Assembly (NCBI GenBank): GCA_002082245.2
Contig: NBTC02000002.1
Span: 1,054,001-1,118,000 of the forward strand
DNA: 64,000 bases
From: Yersinia enterocolitica
Lineage (GTDB): Bacteria > Pseudomonadota > Gammaproteobacteria > Enterobacterales > Enterobacteriaceae
Direction of reading: 5' to 3'
Under the pieces are notes generated by a model. That model was not told the DNA's origin. It worked only from the letters and a program-made list of their open reading frames with translations, and ran no database searches. Positions 18,096-29,155 of the stretch are shown in pieces. How positions within the stretch are numbered: position 1 is the stretch's first letter; each line of letters starts with the position of its first letter. The translations under genes were made by a program, and so were the position numbers.

Positions 18096-20020
18096 GACTT
18101 ATTATCCTTGGTTTTGGACGGTGCTTTTTTACGTTTCTTTATCGCCCCAGACGGTGCTGCTGGCAACCCGCGAAAAACCTGAGGTGAACGATTTTGTTTT
18201 GCCTGACTGATTAAATCTTGCAATGTTGCCACCAGTGGCTGCATGAAATCCTGATAACGACAATTTTTCTCACTGATTTGTGTCAGTGTCGATTCCCAAT
18301 GGGCCGTCATATCGGGCCGTGCAGCAATATCAGGCAGCGCGTGAATCAATGCTCTTCCCGCAGGGCTTGCATGAATATAACGCCCTTTTTTGAATAAAAA
18401 AGTACGTTTGAAAAGTAGCTCAATAATCCCAGCTCGTGTTGCCTCAGTCCCCAACCCATCTGTTGCACGTAACACTTTTTTCAGCTCTTTATCCTGCACA
18501 AACCGCGCGATTCCGGTCATCGCTGATAATAAACTGGCATCGGTAAATGGTCGTGGCGGCTGAGTTTGCCGTTCAACAACCTCACCCCGCTCACACAATA
18601 ATTCAGCACCTTTCTCCACCACCGGCAACGGCGAGCCTTCATTTTCTTCATCGCGCTCTTTGCTACCAAGCAAGGTACGCCACCCCGCCTCCGCCAGAAA
18701 ACGGGCCTTAGCGACAAACTTGCCGCCAGCAATATCGAGCTCAATGACACATTTACGAAATTGTGCATCTGGACAAAATTGCATCAGATACTGCTGTGCT
18801 ACCAATCGGTAAACTTTGCCTTCATCAGTGGTTAGATTCACCTTACTGGCCCGTGCTGTTGGGATAATGGCGTGGTGGGCATCGACTTTTTTGTCATCCC
18901 AGCAGCGATTACGCCGATCACTGTCCATTACCTCCAACGGCAATAAGTCAGCCTGATGAATGCTGATGGCATTCAATACCGAATGACGCCCAGCGAAATG
19001 CTCTTCTGGTAGGTATCGGCAATCTGAACGCGGATACGTAATCAATTTGTGCGTTTCATATAAACGCTGACAAATATCCAGAACTTGCTGAGCGCTCAAA
19101 CCGAAGCGTTTAGCAGCTTCAATCTGCAATGTCGAAAGGGAAAAGGGTAACGGTGCGGTTTCTGATTCCCGTTTATCATTATAGGAAGTTACAAATGCAG
19201 GCTGACCCGTGATGCGATTAACCACATGTTCAGCCAGTGGCCGATGCAACAAGCGCCCTTCTTCATCCTGATATGACTCGCAAGAATCACTCGGCTGCCA
19301 TAGGGCAATAAAACGCTCATCCGCAGGCGTGACAATATGGGCTTTAACTTCGAAAAAGTCTTTGGGAATAAAATCTTCAATTTCTTCGTCACGGCGGACA
19401 ACCAAGCCTAATACCGGCGTTTGTACCCGCCCTACTGACAAAACACCATCATAACCTGCATTACGCCCAAGAATAGTATAGGCACGGGTCATATTGATGC
19501 CATATAGCCAATCGGCTCTGGCGCGGGCCAATGCCGAAACACATAACGGGATAAACTCGCGGTTATAACGCAAACGCTCCACCGCACGCTCCACTGCCTG
19601 CGGGTTGAGATCGTTAATCAGGCAACGGCGGACATTTTGCCGCTTCTCTGCCACCAAATCGAGGTAATCCAATACTTCATCAACCAACAGTTGCCCTTCG
19701 CGGTCTGGGTCACCGGCATGCACCACTTCGTCGGCCTGTTGCAAAAGTTGTTTGATAACATTCAATTGCTTACTGACCGAGGGCCGAGGCTGTAGTTGCC
19801 ATTTTTCAGGAATAATAGGTAAATCAGCTAACGACCAACGTGCATAGCGGCTGTCATAAGCATCAGGTTGGGCCTGTTCCAGCAAGTGACCCACACACCA
19901 AGTCACCATTTGATCACTGCCACAGGCAATAAATCCATCGCCTCGACGATGCGGCTTTGGCAAAATATCGGCAATCGCCCGCGCCAAACTGGGTTTTTCA
20001 GCAATAAAAAGTCGCATCAT
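18092..20020 (-). CDS. topB: DNA topoisomerase III
   Basis: The 642-residue type IA topoisomerase decatenates DNA and resolves replication intermediates. The N-terminal Toprim domain starts [18 protein letters not shown] and has the DPDREGQ acidic motif. The active-site Tyr is in [13 protein letters not shown] (about residue 330). The Lys/Arg-rich C-terminus ([14 protein letters not shown]) is typical and binds DNA. It lies 28 bp after selD on the same strand and overlaps ynjH, giving the order selD-topB-ynjH. Confidence 0.97.
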   Translation of the reverse strand: MMRLFIAEKPSLARAIADILPKPHRRGDGFIACGSDQMVTWCVGHLLEQAQPDAYDSRYARWSLADLPIIPEKWQLQPRPSVSKQLNVIKQLLQQADEVVHAGDPDREGQLLVDEVLDYLDLVAEKRQNVRRCLINDLNPQAVERAVERLRYNREFIPLCVSALARARADWLYGINMTRAYTILGRNAGYDGVLSVGRVQTPVLGLVVRRDEEIEDFIPKDFFEVKAHIVTPADERFIALWQPSDSCESYQDEEGRLLHRPLAEHVVNRITGQPAFVTSYNDKRESETAPLPFSLSTLQIEAAKRFGLSAQQVLDICQRLYETHKLITYPRSDCRYLPEEHFAGRHSVLNAISIHQADLLPLEVMDSDRRNRCWDDKKVDAHHAIIPTARASKVNLTTDEGKVYRLVAQQYLMQFCPDAQFRKCVIELDIAGGKFVAKARFLAEAGWRTLLGSKERDEENEGSPLPVVEKGAELLCERGEVVERQTQPPRPFTDASLLSAMTGIARFVQDKELKKVLRATDGLGTEATRAGIIELLFKRTFLFKKGRYIHASPAGRALIHALPDIAARPDMTAHWESTLTQISEKNCRYQDFMQPLVATLQDLISQAKQNRSPQVFRGLPAAPSGAIKKRKKAPSKTKDNKS

Positions 20021-20048
20021 TCACCGCAAAAATGCATCAAAGAAAAGG

Positions 20049-21095
20049 TCATTCTGTAATCTCAATCAACGCCCGGCGGTTATCCACAGAGCTCAACTCG
20101 CCAATAGAACTGAGCGTCATACCGTGCTGAGCCGCAATAGCCTGCACCTGAGCCTCCGCTTCAGGCAATACGGCTAACAACAAACCACCGGAAGTCTGTG
20201 GGTCACACAATAACGTTTTCTGTAACTCGGTCATCTCGCCGATCAGATGGCCATAACTGTCAAAATTACGCCCAGTTCCCCCCGGCACACAACCCGCAGC
20301 AATATACTCTTCAACCGCAGGTAATCGCGGTATAGCCGAGAAATGTAATTTGGCCTGAACACCGGACCCTTGACAAATCTCGCTTAAATGCCCTAACAGG
20401 CCGAACCCGGTAACATCGGTCATGGCAGTGACACCGGCAATACTGGCAAAGTCCGCCCCTGATTTATTCAACTGACACATGGTTTCTGTTGCTACCCCTT
20501 GATGTTCAGGTCGCAACTTACTTTTCTTTTCTGCCGTCGTCAGAATACCAATACCCAGCGGTTTGGTCAGAAATAGCTTACAACCAGCCTGTGCGGCACT
20601 GTTTTTCTTAACCTGCTCAGTGCTGACGATTCCGGTGACCGCCAGACCGAAAATCGGCTCAGGCGCATCAATGGAATGCCCCCCTGCCAGAGAAATACCG
20701 GCCTGCTGGCAAACATAGCGCCCGCCCTCGATAACCTGTTGGGCAACTTCAGGTGCCAGTTTATCTATCGGCCAGCCCAGGATGGCAATCGCCATAATGG
20801 GTTTACCCCCCATCGCATAGATATCACTGATAGCATTGGTGGCTGCAATTCGGCCAAAATCAAAGGGATCGTCAACGATCGGCATAAAAAAGTCGGTAGT
20901 GCTGATGATGCCAACACCGCCGCCAATATCATAAACTGCTGCATCATCACGCGTTTCATTCCCCACCAACAGCCGGGGGTCAAGAAGCTTCTGCTGATCG
21001 GTATGCAATATCTTATCCAAAACTTTGGGCGAAATTTTGCAACCGCACCCCGCTCCGTGGCTGTATTGGGTAAGACGTATCGCTGGCGGTGTCAT
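20049..21095 (-). CDS. selD: Selenide, water dikinase (selenophosphate synthetase)
   Basis: The 348-residue enzyme makes monoselenophosphate from selenide and ATP, the selenium donor for selenocysteine tRNA and 2-selenouridine. The catalytic Cys17 and neighbouring Cys19 and Lys20 are in HGAGCGCK; this is the Cys form, not the selenocysteine form. [33 protein letters not shown] and [12 protein letters not shown] (ATP and metal binding) are intact. It lies between ydjA and topB, as in E. coli, after a 265-bp structured gap. Confidence 0.97.
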   Translation of the reverse strand: MTPPAIRLTQYSHGAGCGCKISPKVLDKILHTDQQKLLDPRLLVGNETRDDAAVYDIGGGVGIISTTDFFMPIVDDPFDFGRIAATNAISDIYAMGGKPIMAIAILGWPIDKLAPEVAQQVIEGGRYVCQQAGISLAGGHSIDAPEPIFGLAVTGIVSTEQVKKNSAAQAGCKLFLTKPLGIGILTTAEKKSKLRPEHQGVATETMCQLNKSGADFASIAGVTAMTDVTGFGLLGHLSEICQGSGVQAKLHFSAIPRLPAVEEYIAAGCVPGGTGRNFDSYGHLIGEMTELQKTLLCDPQTSGGLLLAVLPEAEAQVQAIAAQHGMTLSSIGELSSVDNRRALIEITE

Positions 21096-21246
21096 AACAC
21101 TCTCCCGTGTGATGGTCAGTAATAAGCAGTTTATTGAGGAATTATGCTCGTAGGCCTAGTATCCAGACTGCCTATGGTAGCGCCTATGGCGTGGCTTGGT
21201 AAGTAGAGGCCGCTGTCGGGCAGATAGGTTGGTCACAAAGCAGACG

Positions 21247-21285
21247 AAAACACAGCTTAGTTCCTATAAAAGTGCATAAGCTGTG
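21247..21285 (-). terminator. Hairpin between ydjA and selD
   Basis: CACAGCTTA (21251-21259) and TAAGCTGTG (21277-21285) are exact inverted copies around 17 nt. Read leftwards, TTTTCG follows. It could end the ydjA transcript or attenuate read-through into selD. Confidence 0.45.
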
Positions 21286-21290
21286 ATGTT

Positions 21291-21331
21291 CAAGACGGCC
21301 CCAAGCGATTTGCTTCTTCGCTGCCGCCTTG
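21291..21331 (-). other. Second hairpin in the ydjA-selD gap
   Basis: In the leftward transcript CAAGGCGGC pairs with GCCGUCUUG (nine pairs with one G-U), and an inner AGCGA/UCGCU stem is possible. It is immediately downstream of the ydjA stop codon. Confidence 0.4.
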
Positions 21332-21360
21332 AAACCTATTGATTATAGACCATATAACTA

Positions 21361-21915
21361 TCAGAAATAGCTCACAAAAGTGGTGTAATCCAGTGGGGTC
21401 ACTTTCGTCGCTGATTTCAGTTGTGGTGTGCCGAGATAAAGGAAGCCGACTATTTCATCTTGTTCACGGCAGGCAAACCCCTGACGAACCACGTGATGAT
21501 GGGTCCAGGAGCCGGTACGCCAGATACCATTAAAGCCTTGAGCCAGTGCGGCCATTTGCATCGCTTGTACCGCACAACCGGCGGAAACCACTTGTTCCCA
21601 ATTGGGCACTTTGGGGTTTTCAGTGACATGAGCAATAACGGTAATAATCAGCGGCGCACGAAACGGCGCTTGTTTTGCTTTTTCCAATACGGCGTCATCA
21701 GCACCATCATGTTGCACTGCTTGTTGTAACAATTGACTAAAACGTTCTAGCCCCTCATTTTCAATCAAAATAAAGCGCCATGGCTGCAATGTGCCATGGT
21801 CAGGTGCCCGCATGCCCGCATGGATAATATGATCCAATGCCTCACCCGTTGGGGCTGGGGTGGTCAAACGGGACGCCGAACGGCGGTTAAGTAACAGTTC
21901 TAACGCATCCATCAT
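21361..21915 (-). CDS. ydjA: Nitroreductase-family flavoprotein YdjA
   Basis: A 184-residue FMN-dependent NAD(P)H nitroreductase-like protein, the length of E. coli YdjA (183). The family N-terminus [21 protein letters not shown] binds FMN through the RRS segment; [12 protein letters not shown] and the GFLYLGTP strand are also conserved. The physiological substrate is not known. It is divergent from sppA and upstream of selD, as in E. coli. Confidence 0.92.
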   Translation of the reverse strand: MMDALELLLNRRSASRLTTPAPTGEALDHIIHAGMRAPDHGTLQPWRFILIENEGLERFSQLLQQAVQHDGADDAVLEKAKQAPFRAPLIITVIAHVTENPKVPNWEQVVSAGCAVQAMQMAALAQGFNGIWRTGSWTHHHVVRQGFACREQDEIVGFLYLGTPQLKSATKVTPLDYTTFVSYF

Positions 21916-22074
21916 TCTCTCCTGATAACGATTTTCATTTTCAGCACGGTAGCATAAGTTGTCGTTTTGTTGCCAGTGTTGACCTTTCGGCTAGGCTTAA
22001 CAGTGATTTAAAGCTGACATTTGTTCGTCAGGTCATTAGGATAACCGTACTTGCCCGGTTTTGTTGGAGATAAC

Positions 22075-23925
22075 ATGCGCACTTTGTGGCGAATTATTGC
22101 TGGCTTTTTCAAGTGGACCTGGCGTCTGCTTAATTTCGTCAGGGAATTTATTCTTAATCTGTTCTTAATACTGTTAATTTTAGTCGGTGTGGGTATTTAC
22201 CTTCAGTTCCAAAGTAAACCAGCAGAACCGGTTAAAGGCGCGCTGCTGGTAAATTTAAGTGGCGTGGTGGTTGATCAGCCCGCGGTAAACAATAAATTAC
22301 GTCAATTGGGGCGTGAGTTCTTAGGGGCATCCAGTAATCGCCTACAGGAAAACTCGCTGTTTGATATTGTCGAAACTATTCGTCTGGCAAAAACCGATAA
22401 AAATATTACCGGTTTGGTGCTGTCACTGAGTGATTTTACCGGTGCCGACCAACCTTCATTGCAATATATAGGTAAAGCGCTGCGGGAATTCCGTGACAGC
22501 GGTAAGCCAATCTATGCAATTGGCGATAGCTATAATCAAACCCAATACTATTTAGCCAGCTTTGCTAATAAAATCTATCTATCGCCACAAGGGGCGGTCG
22601 ATCTGCATGGTTTCGCCAGTAATAACCTCTATTACAAATCGTTGCTGGAAAAACTTAAAGTCACCACTAATATCTTCCGGGTTGGCACCTACAAGTCCGC
22701 GGTTGAACCGATGATTCGTGATGATATGTCACCGGCTGCACGTGAAGCAGACAGCCGCTGGATTGGTGGGTTATGGCAAAATTATCTTACTGCTGTTGCT
22801 GCCAACCGGCAGTTAACGCCAGAGCAACTGTTCCCAGGTGCCGCGGGTGTTATCAGTGGGTTGCAAGCCGCTGGCGGTTCTCCGGCAAAATATGCGCTGG
22901 ACAATAAACTGGTGGATACATTAGCGTCACGCCCTGAGGTAGAAACCGAGTTGGTTAAAACCTTTGGTTGGGATAAAAAGAATAACGACTTTAATTACGT
23001 CAGTATTTATGACTATCAACCGGTACCTACACCACAGCAGGGCGAGCAGATAGCGGTTATTTTTGCTAACGGCGCCATCATTGATGGTCCGCAAACTCCG
23101 GGCAACGTGGGTGGCGACTCGCTGGCAGCACAGATTCGCCAGGCGCGTTTAGATCCAAAAATTAAAGCCGTAATTCTGCGAGTAAATAGCCCTGGGGGCA
23201 GTGTCAGCGCCTCTGAGTTGATTCGTTCAGAATTAGCGGCGTTACGCGCAGCCAATAAACCCTTGGTGGTATCGATGGGGGGAATGGCGGCATCGGGTGG
23301 GTATTGGATCTCCACACCCGCTAACTATATCGTTGCCAGCCCGAGCACCCTTACCGGCTCGATTGGTATTTTCGGCGTGATTAATACCTTCCAAAATTCA
23401 CTGGAAAGTATTGGTGTTCATACTGACGGCGTAGCCACGTCGCCATTAGCCGATATTTCGATTACTAAAAACTTGCCGCCTGAGTTTTCGCAGATGATGC
23501 AAATTAATATCGAAAATGGCTACAAGACCTTTATTGACCTGGTCGCAACTTCACGTCATAAAACCCCTGAACAAGTGGATCAAATCGCACAGGGCCATGT
23601 GTGGCTTGGGATTGATGCTAAAAGTAACGGTCTGGTGGATCAGTTAGGTGACTTTGATGACGCGGTGAAGAAGGTCGCGGAGCTGGCACAACTGAAAACC
23701 TGGCAGTTGAATTGGTTTGTTGATGAGCCGAGTCTTAGTGACTTGATTTTCGGCCAAATGAGCGCATCGGTACAGGCCATGTTACCCGCCGCCATTCAGG
23801 CTTGGATACCTGCCCCGCTATCTGCTATGGCGCAAGCCGTGAAAGAGCAGCCAAGTTTACTCAGTACATTGAATGACCCGCAGAATCGCTATGCGTTATG
23901 CCTAACCTGTGGTGATGTCCGCTAG
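22075..23925 (+). CDS. sppA: Signal peptide peptidase SppA (protease IV)
   Basis: The 616-residue inner-membrane protease (E. coli 618) degrades cleaved signal peptides from the periplasmic side. One N-terminal membrane segment (about residues 25-45) is followed by two S49 domains. The Lys-Ser dyad is intact: Lys207 in [10 protein letters not shown] in the first domain and Ser407 in [10 protein letters not shown] in the second. The start at 22075 follows GGAGA; an upstream ATG would add eight residues. The gene has a strong terminator and is followed by ansA. Confidence 0.97.
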   Translation: MRTLWRIIAGFFKWTWRLLNFVREFILNLFLILLILVGVGIYLQFQSKPAEPVKGALLVNLSGVVVDQPAVNNKLRQLGREFLGASSNRLQENSLFDIVETIRLAKTDKNITGLVLSLSDFTGADQPSLQYIGKALREFRDSGKPIYAIGDSYNQTQYYLASFANKIYLSPQGAVDLHGFASNNLYYKSLLEKLKVTTNIFRVGTYKSAVEPMIRDDMSPAAREADSRWIGGLWQNYLTAVAANRQLTPEQLFPGAAGVISGLQAAGGSPAKYALDNKLVDTLASRPEVETELVKTFGWDKKNNDFNYVSIYDYQPVPTPQQGEQIAVIFANGAIIDGPQTPGNVGGDSLAAQIRQARLDPKIKAVILRVNSPGGSVSASELIRSELAALRAANKPLVVSMGGMAASGGYWISTPANYIVASPSTLTGSIGIFGVINTFQNSLESIGVHTDGVATSPLADISITKNLPPEFSQMMQINIENGYKTFIDLVATSRHKTPEQVDQIAQGHVWLGIDAKSNGLVDQLGDFDDAVKKVAELAQLKTWQLNWFVDEPSLSDLIFGQMSASVQAMLPAAIQAWIPAPLSAMAQAVKEQPSLLSTLNDPQNRYALCLTCGDVR

Positions 23926-23945
23926 AAAATTAATCAAAATACTCC

Positions 23946-23970
23946 GCCCGGCACCCGCCGGGCTTTTTTT
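23946..23970 (+). terminator. sppA intrinsic terminator
   Basis: GCCCGGC (23946-23952), 4-nt loop, GCCGGGC (23957-23963), then seven T. Confidence 0.9.
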
Positions 23971-24027
23971 CCTCGTCAGTCTCCCTATAATTCACTCATC
24001 TTATTCAGTACTACTTTTCAGGCCCTC

Positions 24028-25050
24028 ATGCTTATGCAGAAGAAATCTATTTATGTTGCCTATACTGGCGGTACCATCGGTATGCAGCGCTCGGAACATG
24101 GATACATCCCCGTATCCGGCCATCTGCAACGCCAACTTGCGCTGATGCCTGAGTTCCATCGTCCCGAAATGCCTGATTTCACTATCCATGAATATGCGCC
24201 ATTAATTGACTCCTCAGATATGACACCCGAGGACTGGCAGCATATTGCCAACGATATTGAGCAAAACTACGACTTATACGACGGCTTTGTTATTTTACAT
24301 GGCACAGACACCATGGCATTTACAGCCTCGGCCCTGTCATTCATGTTAGAAAATCTGGCCAAGCCAGTGATTGTTACCGGCTCTCAGATCCCGTTGGCAG
24401 AGTTACGCTCTGATGGGCAAACCAACTTGCTTAACGCCCTCTATCTGGCCGCGAACCACCCAGTGAATGAAGTCAGTCTGTTCTTTAACAACAAATTATT
24501 CCGTGGCAATCGCACCACTAAAGCCCATGCTGATGGTTTTGATGCTTTTGCCTCCCCGAATCTGTCAGTACTGCTTGAGGCTGGTATTCATATTCGGCGT
24601 ATGGTGTCGGTCGAGTCACCAGCCAATAATGGGCCATTGATTGTCCATAACATCACCCCTCAACCGATCGGTGTGGTGACTATTTATCCTGGGATATCCG
24701 GCGCGGTGGTGCGCAACTTCCTGTTGCAGCCCGTTAAAGCCCTGATTTTACGTTCTTATGGTGTGGGAAACGCACCACAAAAAGCCGAGTTACTGGATGA
24801 GTTAAAAAATGCCAGCGAGCGAGGTATTGTGGTAGTCAATTTGACACAATGTATTTCCGGTAGAGTCAATATGGAAGGCTATGCAACCGGTAATGCATTG
24901 GCCCACGCCGGTGTTATCAGTGGCTTTGATATGACGGTCGAGGCCGCACTGACAAAACTACATTATTTATTGAGTCAATCTTTAACCCCTGAAGACATTC
25001 GCCGGTTAATGCAACAAAACCTGCGTGGTGAACTCACTGACACTAACTGA
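24028..25050 (+). CDS. ansA: L-asparaginase I (cytoplasmic)
   Basis: The 340-residue type I asparaginase hydrolyses asparagine to aspartate and ammonia in the cytoplasm. The first catalytic Thr is in VAYTGGTIGMQ and the second motif is HGTDTMAFTASAL; there is no signal peptide. The ATG at 24028 is closest to an AGG; E. coli AnsA begins two codons later (MQKKSIYV), so 24034 is equally likely. pncA follows after 15 bp, the E. coli ansA-pncA operon. Confidence 0.96.
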   Translation: MLMQKKSIYVAYTGGTIGMQRSEHGYIPVSGHLQRQLALMPEFHRPEMPDFTIHEYAPLIDSSDMTPEDWQHIANDIEQNYDLYDGFVILHGTDTMAFTASALSFMLENLAKPVIVTGSQIPLAELRSDGQTNLLNALYLAANHPVNEVSLFFNNKLFRGNRTTKAHADGFDAFASPNLSVLLEAGIHIRRMVSVESPANNGPLIVHNITPQPIGVVTIYPGISGAVVRNFLLQPVKALILRSYGVGNAPQKAELLDELKNASERGIVVVNLTQCISGRVNMEGYATGNALAHAGVISGFDMTVEAALTKLHYLLSQSLTPEDIRRLMQQNLRGELTDTN

Positions 25051-25065
25051 TCCGGTGGAATATCA

Positions 25066-25716
25066 ATGAATGCGGCACTGCTTTTAATTGATTTACAAAA
25101 TGACTTTTGTCCGGGAGGGGCGCTGGCTGTTACTGAGGGTGATCAGGTTATTGCCATTGCCAATCAAGCTATTGATGCCTGCCTTAGCAAAAAGATACCT
25201 ATTATTGCCAGCCAGGATTGGCACCCTGCCGGGCACCGCAGCTTTGCCGTCAATTCAAATGCGGAATCGGGTACCGTAGGTGAGCTGGATGGGTTACCAC
25301 AAGTTTGGTGGCCAGTGCATTGTGTGCAAAATGAGCCAGGGGCCGCCTTACATCTGCAATTGAAACAACACGCAATTGATGCCACGTTCCGCAAAGGCCA
25401 AGATCCTGATATTGATAGCTACAGCGCTTTTTTTGACAATGGTCGGCGAGCAAAAACCCCTTTGGATGAGTGGTTACGGCAGCAAGGGATAGATCGTTTG
25501 TTCATTATGGGGCTGGCAACTGATTATTGTGTGAAATATAGCGTCTTGGATGCATTAGCTCTGGGTTATCAAACAACGGTCATCAGTGACGGTTGTCGCG
25601 GGGTCAACCTACAACCGCATGACAGTCAACACGCCCTAAATACGATGCATAAAGCAGGGGCAAGCTTACAAACACTGGCACAGTGGCTGGCTGAAATAGA
25701 TTCAGCAAGCAAATAA
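25066..25716 (+). CDS. pncA: Nicotinamidase
   Basis: The 216-residue enzyme hydrolyses nicotinamide to nicotinate in NAD salvage (E. coli PncA 213). The isochorismatase-like catalytic triad is visible: Asp10 in LLIDLQNDF, Lys in FRKGQDPDIDSYSAF and the nucleophilic Cys in LATDYCVKY. Metal ligands are in SQDWHPAGHRSF. GGTGGA precedes the ATG. It is co-transcribed with ansA and closed by a bidirectional terminator. Confidence 0.96.
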   Translation: MNAALLLIDLQNDFCPGGALAVTEGDQVIAIANQAIDACLSKKIPIIASQDWHPAGHRSFAVNSNAESGTVGELDGLPQVWWPVHCVQNEPGAALHLQLKQHAIDATFRKGQDPDIDSYSAFFDNGRRAKTPLDEWLRQQGIDRLFIMGLATDYCVKYSVLDALALGYQTTVISDGCRGVNLQPHDSQHALNTMHKAGASLQTLAQWLAEIDSASK

Positions 25717-25735
25717 CTGGCAATAAAAATAGCAC

Positions 25736-25766
25736 CAACGGAGCCTCACCCGGCTCCGTTGATTTT
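25736..25766. terminator. Bidirectional terminator between pncA and yeaC
   Basis: CAACGGAGCC (25736-25745) and GGCTCCGTTG (25752-25761) are exact inverted copies. ATTTTGAT follows rightwards and GTGCTATTTTTATT leftwards. Confidence 0.85.
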
Positions 25767-25789
25767 GATAAATCTTGTGGGTAACAGCC

Positions 25790-26062
25790 CTATTCTGGCT
25801 TCAGTTTTACCAATGTTGGCTGGCTGAATTGCTGTTTCAATTCTTGCTTGGTTTTCATCACAATTTGGCCATCAGTGCCAATACTCATATGCTGAGCATC
25901 CTCATTGTGACGGGCTTGCCATAGCATTACCATTTGCAGGCTATTCTCTTTCTGCTCAGGTGTCAGTGCCACACCATCCGGCCATTTACCCAACTCAACC
26001 GCTTGCATCAAACGTTGATAAATTTCAGGTGTCATCACTGAAATCAGGTCTTCAAGCTCCAT
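25790..26062 (-). CDS. yeaC: YeaC-type DUF1315 protein
   Basis: A 90-residue cytoplasmic protein (same length as E. coli YeaC) with the family block LGKWPDGVALTPEQKENSLQMVMLWQARHN. I start at MELEDLISVM (26062), which follows AAGGA by 7 bases and aligns with E. coli MNLDDIINSM; an upstream ATG would add 18 residues outside the family. Function unknown. It is downstream of msrB on the same strand, so probably co-transcribed, as in E. coli. Confidence 0.88.
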   Translation of the reverse strand: MELEDLISVMTPEIYQRLMQAVELGKWPDGVALTPEQKENSLQMVMLWQARHNEDAQHMSIGTDGQIVMKTKQELKQQFSQPTLVKLKPE

Positions 26063-26128
26063 CAAAGTATCCTTAGCAAAACGAATAATAAGCTGAATCG
26101 ATTTTTCAACATGCATAATCGTTGAGTA

Positions 26129-26542
26129 TCAACCGGCAATCTGCTCGCCATTCTGGTCATCAACAAAATTCAATGACGCCGAGTTCACGCAATAGCGCTC
26201 GCCCGTAGGCTGCGGCCCATCGGGGAAAACATGGCCTAAGTGAGCATCACAATTACCACAACGAATTTCAACTCGAATCATATTGTGTGAATTATCATCA
26301 ATATAGCGGATAGAGTCATCTTTGATAGGTTGGTAAAAACTCGGCCAACCACAGCCAGAGTCAAATTTCGACTCTGAGATAAACAAAGGTTGATGACAAC
26401 ACAGACACTCATAGATGCCATCGCGTTTGTTATGCAGCAATTTGCCACTAAACGGGGCTTCTGTCCCGCGCTGCTGGGTGACATGACGCTGAATATCGGA
26501 CAGTTTCTCAATATCGGGTGTAGAGTTCAGTTCTTTAGCCAT
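26129..26542 (-). CDS. msrB: Methionine-R-sulfoxide reductase B
   Basis: The 137-residue enzyme reduces the R form of methionine sulphoxide in oxidised proteins. Two CxxC pairs (CLCC and CGNC) bind zinc. The catalytic Cys is in [21 protein letters not shown] and [14 protein letters not shown] are the substrate motifs. The start at 26542 gives exactly the E. coli length. It is divergent from gapA, as in E. coli. Confidence 0.96.
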   Translation of the reverse strand: MAKELNSTPDIEKLSDIQRHVTQQRGTEAPFSGKLLHNKRDGIYECLCCHQPLFISESKFDSGCGWPSFYQPIKDDSIRYIDDNSHNMIRVEIRCGNCDAHLGHVFPDGPQPTGERYCVNSASLNFVDDQNGEQIAG

Positions 26543-26661
26543 TTGTGCGGTTCTCTGGCAGGGAATAAAGTCAACGAAAACAACGTTTAATAATAACAAA
26601 AAATTAACAACAAAGCAGTTAAAATTGTCCTAAACTGTATGCCATCAAAGTGACAACCGCA

Positions 26662-26788
26662 TATACCCTTTATACTTGACGCGGCAGGGTTGTTAGCTAC
26701 GCTCATTCACCCGAATCACTTACTAATGTAAGCTCATCGGGATTCGTTCGCTAGCTGCCTACCTGCAACGCCAATCATTTTGGGTATA
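26662..26788. repeat. ERIC element, full length (127 bp)
   Basis: It is bounded by TATACCC (26662) and GGGTATA (to 26788). The central palindrome is CACCCGAATCACTTAC...ATGTAAGCTCATCGGG, the ERIC signature. The length is exactly the canonical 127 bp. It sits about 155 bp upstream of the gapA promoter. Confidence 0.9.
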
Positions 26789-26943
26789 AATGCGATAAAA
26801 ATCGCAAATATTACCGATTCTCACTTTAAACTGAATAATTCGCCCCAATATAAAAATGAGGCTAATCGTATCTGGAAACGCGTGATTAATGTTCGATCTA
26901 ACGTCGTTGGTTTGATTTGTAGCAATAATTGACACGATTCCGC

Positions 26944-26971
26944 TTGACGCTCGGCAAGGTTTTTGTAATTT
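26944..26971 (+). promoter_or_regulatory. gapA P1-like promoter
   Basis: TTGACG (26944-26949), 16 bp, TAATTT (26966-26971). The surrounding bases closely resemble E. coli gapA P1. Confidence 0.6.
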
Positions 26972-27002
26972 TACAACCAACCTTTTATTCACTAACAAAT
27001 AG

Positions 27003-28010
<1,008 letters not shown>

Positions 28011-28037
28011 TAATGGATTGATGTAGATTTCTGCCAA

Positions 28038-28064
28038 AAGCCACCTTCGGGTGGCTTTTTTATT
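28038..28064 (+). terminator. gapA intrinsic terminator
   Basis: AAGCCACC, TTCG tetraloop, GGTGGCTT, then a T-rich tail (28038-28064). Confidence 0.92.
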
Positions 28065-28203
28065 TGTAGTTATAATAAATTGCGCAATATCAATGATTCA
28101 CCACTACGGTGTCGTCCATTTGCTACAAGATTTACAGCCTGTGATATTATCGAGAGTCTGAAATTCAAAGGATCCCTGCTCCCTTTCCCATAAGGCCAAA
28201 CGA

Positions 28204-29079
28204 ATGAACGAGAAAGTATTCACCCTACCTGTTGTTGAACAAATTTCGCCTTACATCAGCCAACGCCAACTGGATGAATTGCCGGTAGTGGTGGTTTCTC
28301 ATCCGAAGGTGCGTGCCGCAGTAAGCCTACAAGGCGCTCATTTGCTGGCCTATCAACCTAGCGGTGAGCAACCTATCATTTGGCTGAGCAATAACACGCC
28401 GTTTAAAGATGGCGTCGCTATTCGTGGTGGCGTGCCAATCTGTTGGCCTTGGTTTGGTCCATCAGCACAACCTTCTCATGGTTTTGCCCGTCTACTGCCA
28501 TGGACTCTCAGTGCCCATGATGAAAACGAGAATGGAGTTATCCTGACCTTCACACTGGAAGACAGTGATGAATCCCGTAAATACTGGCCGCATGCCTTCA
28601 CATTGATTGCCCGCTTCAAGCTAGGTGATGAGTGCGAAATGGAGCTGGAATCACACGGTGATTATCAGGCAGTAGCCGCGCTACATACTTACTTCCAGAT
28701 TGGCGACATCGACCAGATTAAAGTCAGTGGCCTGGGTGAGAAATACTTCGATAAAGTGCTAAAAATTGCCGATGCCACACAACAAGGCGATTTAGTGTTC
28801 AACGGCCAGACTGACCGTATCTACACACAACCCGAAGCCTATAGCTTGATAAAAGATGCGGCGCTCAAACGCACCATTGAAGTACATCATCATCACCAAA
28901 GTGATGTAGTGGCATGGAATCCAGGTGCAGAGTTGTCTAGTAGCATGGTTGATATGCCAAACGAGGGTTTTAAAACCATGGTTTGCGTGGAAACAGCGCG
29001 AGTGAATAAGCCGTTGGTGGCAACACTTGACGCCCCGGCGCGTCTTGCCATGACCATCCGTAGCCGTAAAAATAGCTAA
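28204..29079 (+). CDS. yeaD: D-hexose-6-phosphate mutarotase YeaD
   Basis: A 291-residue aldose-1-epimerase-fold protein that interconverts the anomers of glucose 6-phosphate and related sugars. Family landmarks are GAHLLAYQPSGEQPIIWLS, the phosphate-contacting RGGVPICWPWFGP, the His in SHGFARLLPW and the late WNPGAELSSSMVDMPNEGF with the catalytic Glu region. The length matches E. coli YeaD (294). The yeaE gene found next in E. coli is absent. Confidence 0.95.
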   Translation: MNEKVFTLPVVEQISPYISQRQLDELPVVVVSHPKVRAAVSLQGAHLLAYQPSGEQPIIWLSNNTPFKDGVAIRGGVPICWPWFGPSAQPSHGFARLLPWTLSAHDENENGVILTFTLEDSDESRKYWPHAFTLIARFKLGDECEMELESHGDYQAVAALHTYFQIGDIDQIKVSGLGEKYFDKVLKIADATQQGDLVFNGQTDRIYTQPEAYSLIKDAALKRTIEVHHHHQSDVVAWNPGAELSSSMVDMPNEGFKTMVCVETARVNKPLVATLDAPARLAMTIRSRKNS

Positions 29080-29101
29080 CGTTCCAGATGTCGTTAGGCA
29101 C

Positions 29102-29128
29102 AAAAATGGGGCGCTATGCCCCATTTTT
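29102..29128. terminator. Bidirectional terminator between yeaD and mipA
   Basis: AAAAATGGGGC (29102-29112), GCTAT loop, GCCCCATTTTT (29118-29128), with T tracts in both directions. It serves the convergent yeaD and mipA genes. Confidence 0.92.
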
Positions 29129-29155
29129 TATGGCTCAACATTACCGCGTCATTAA

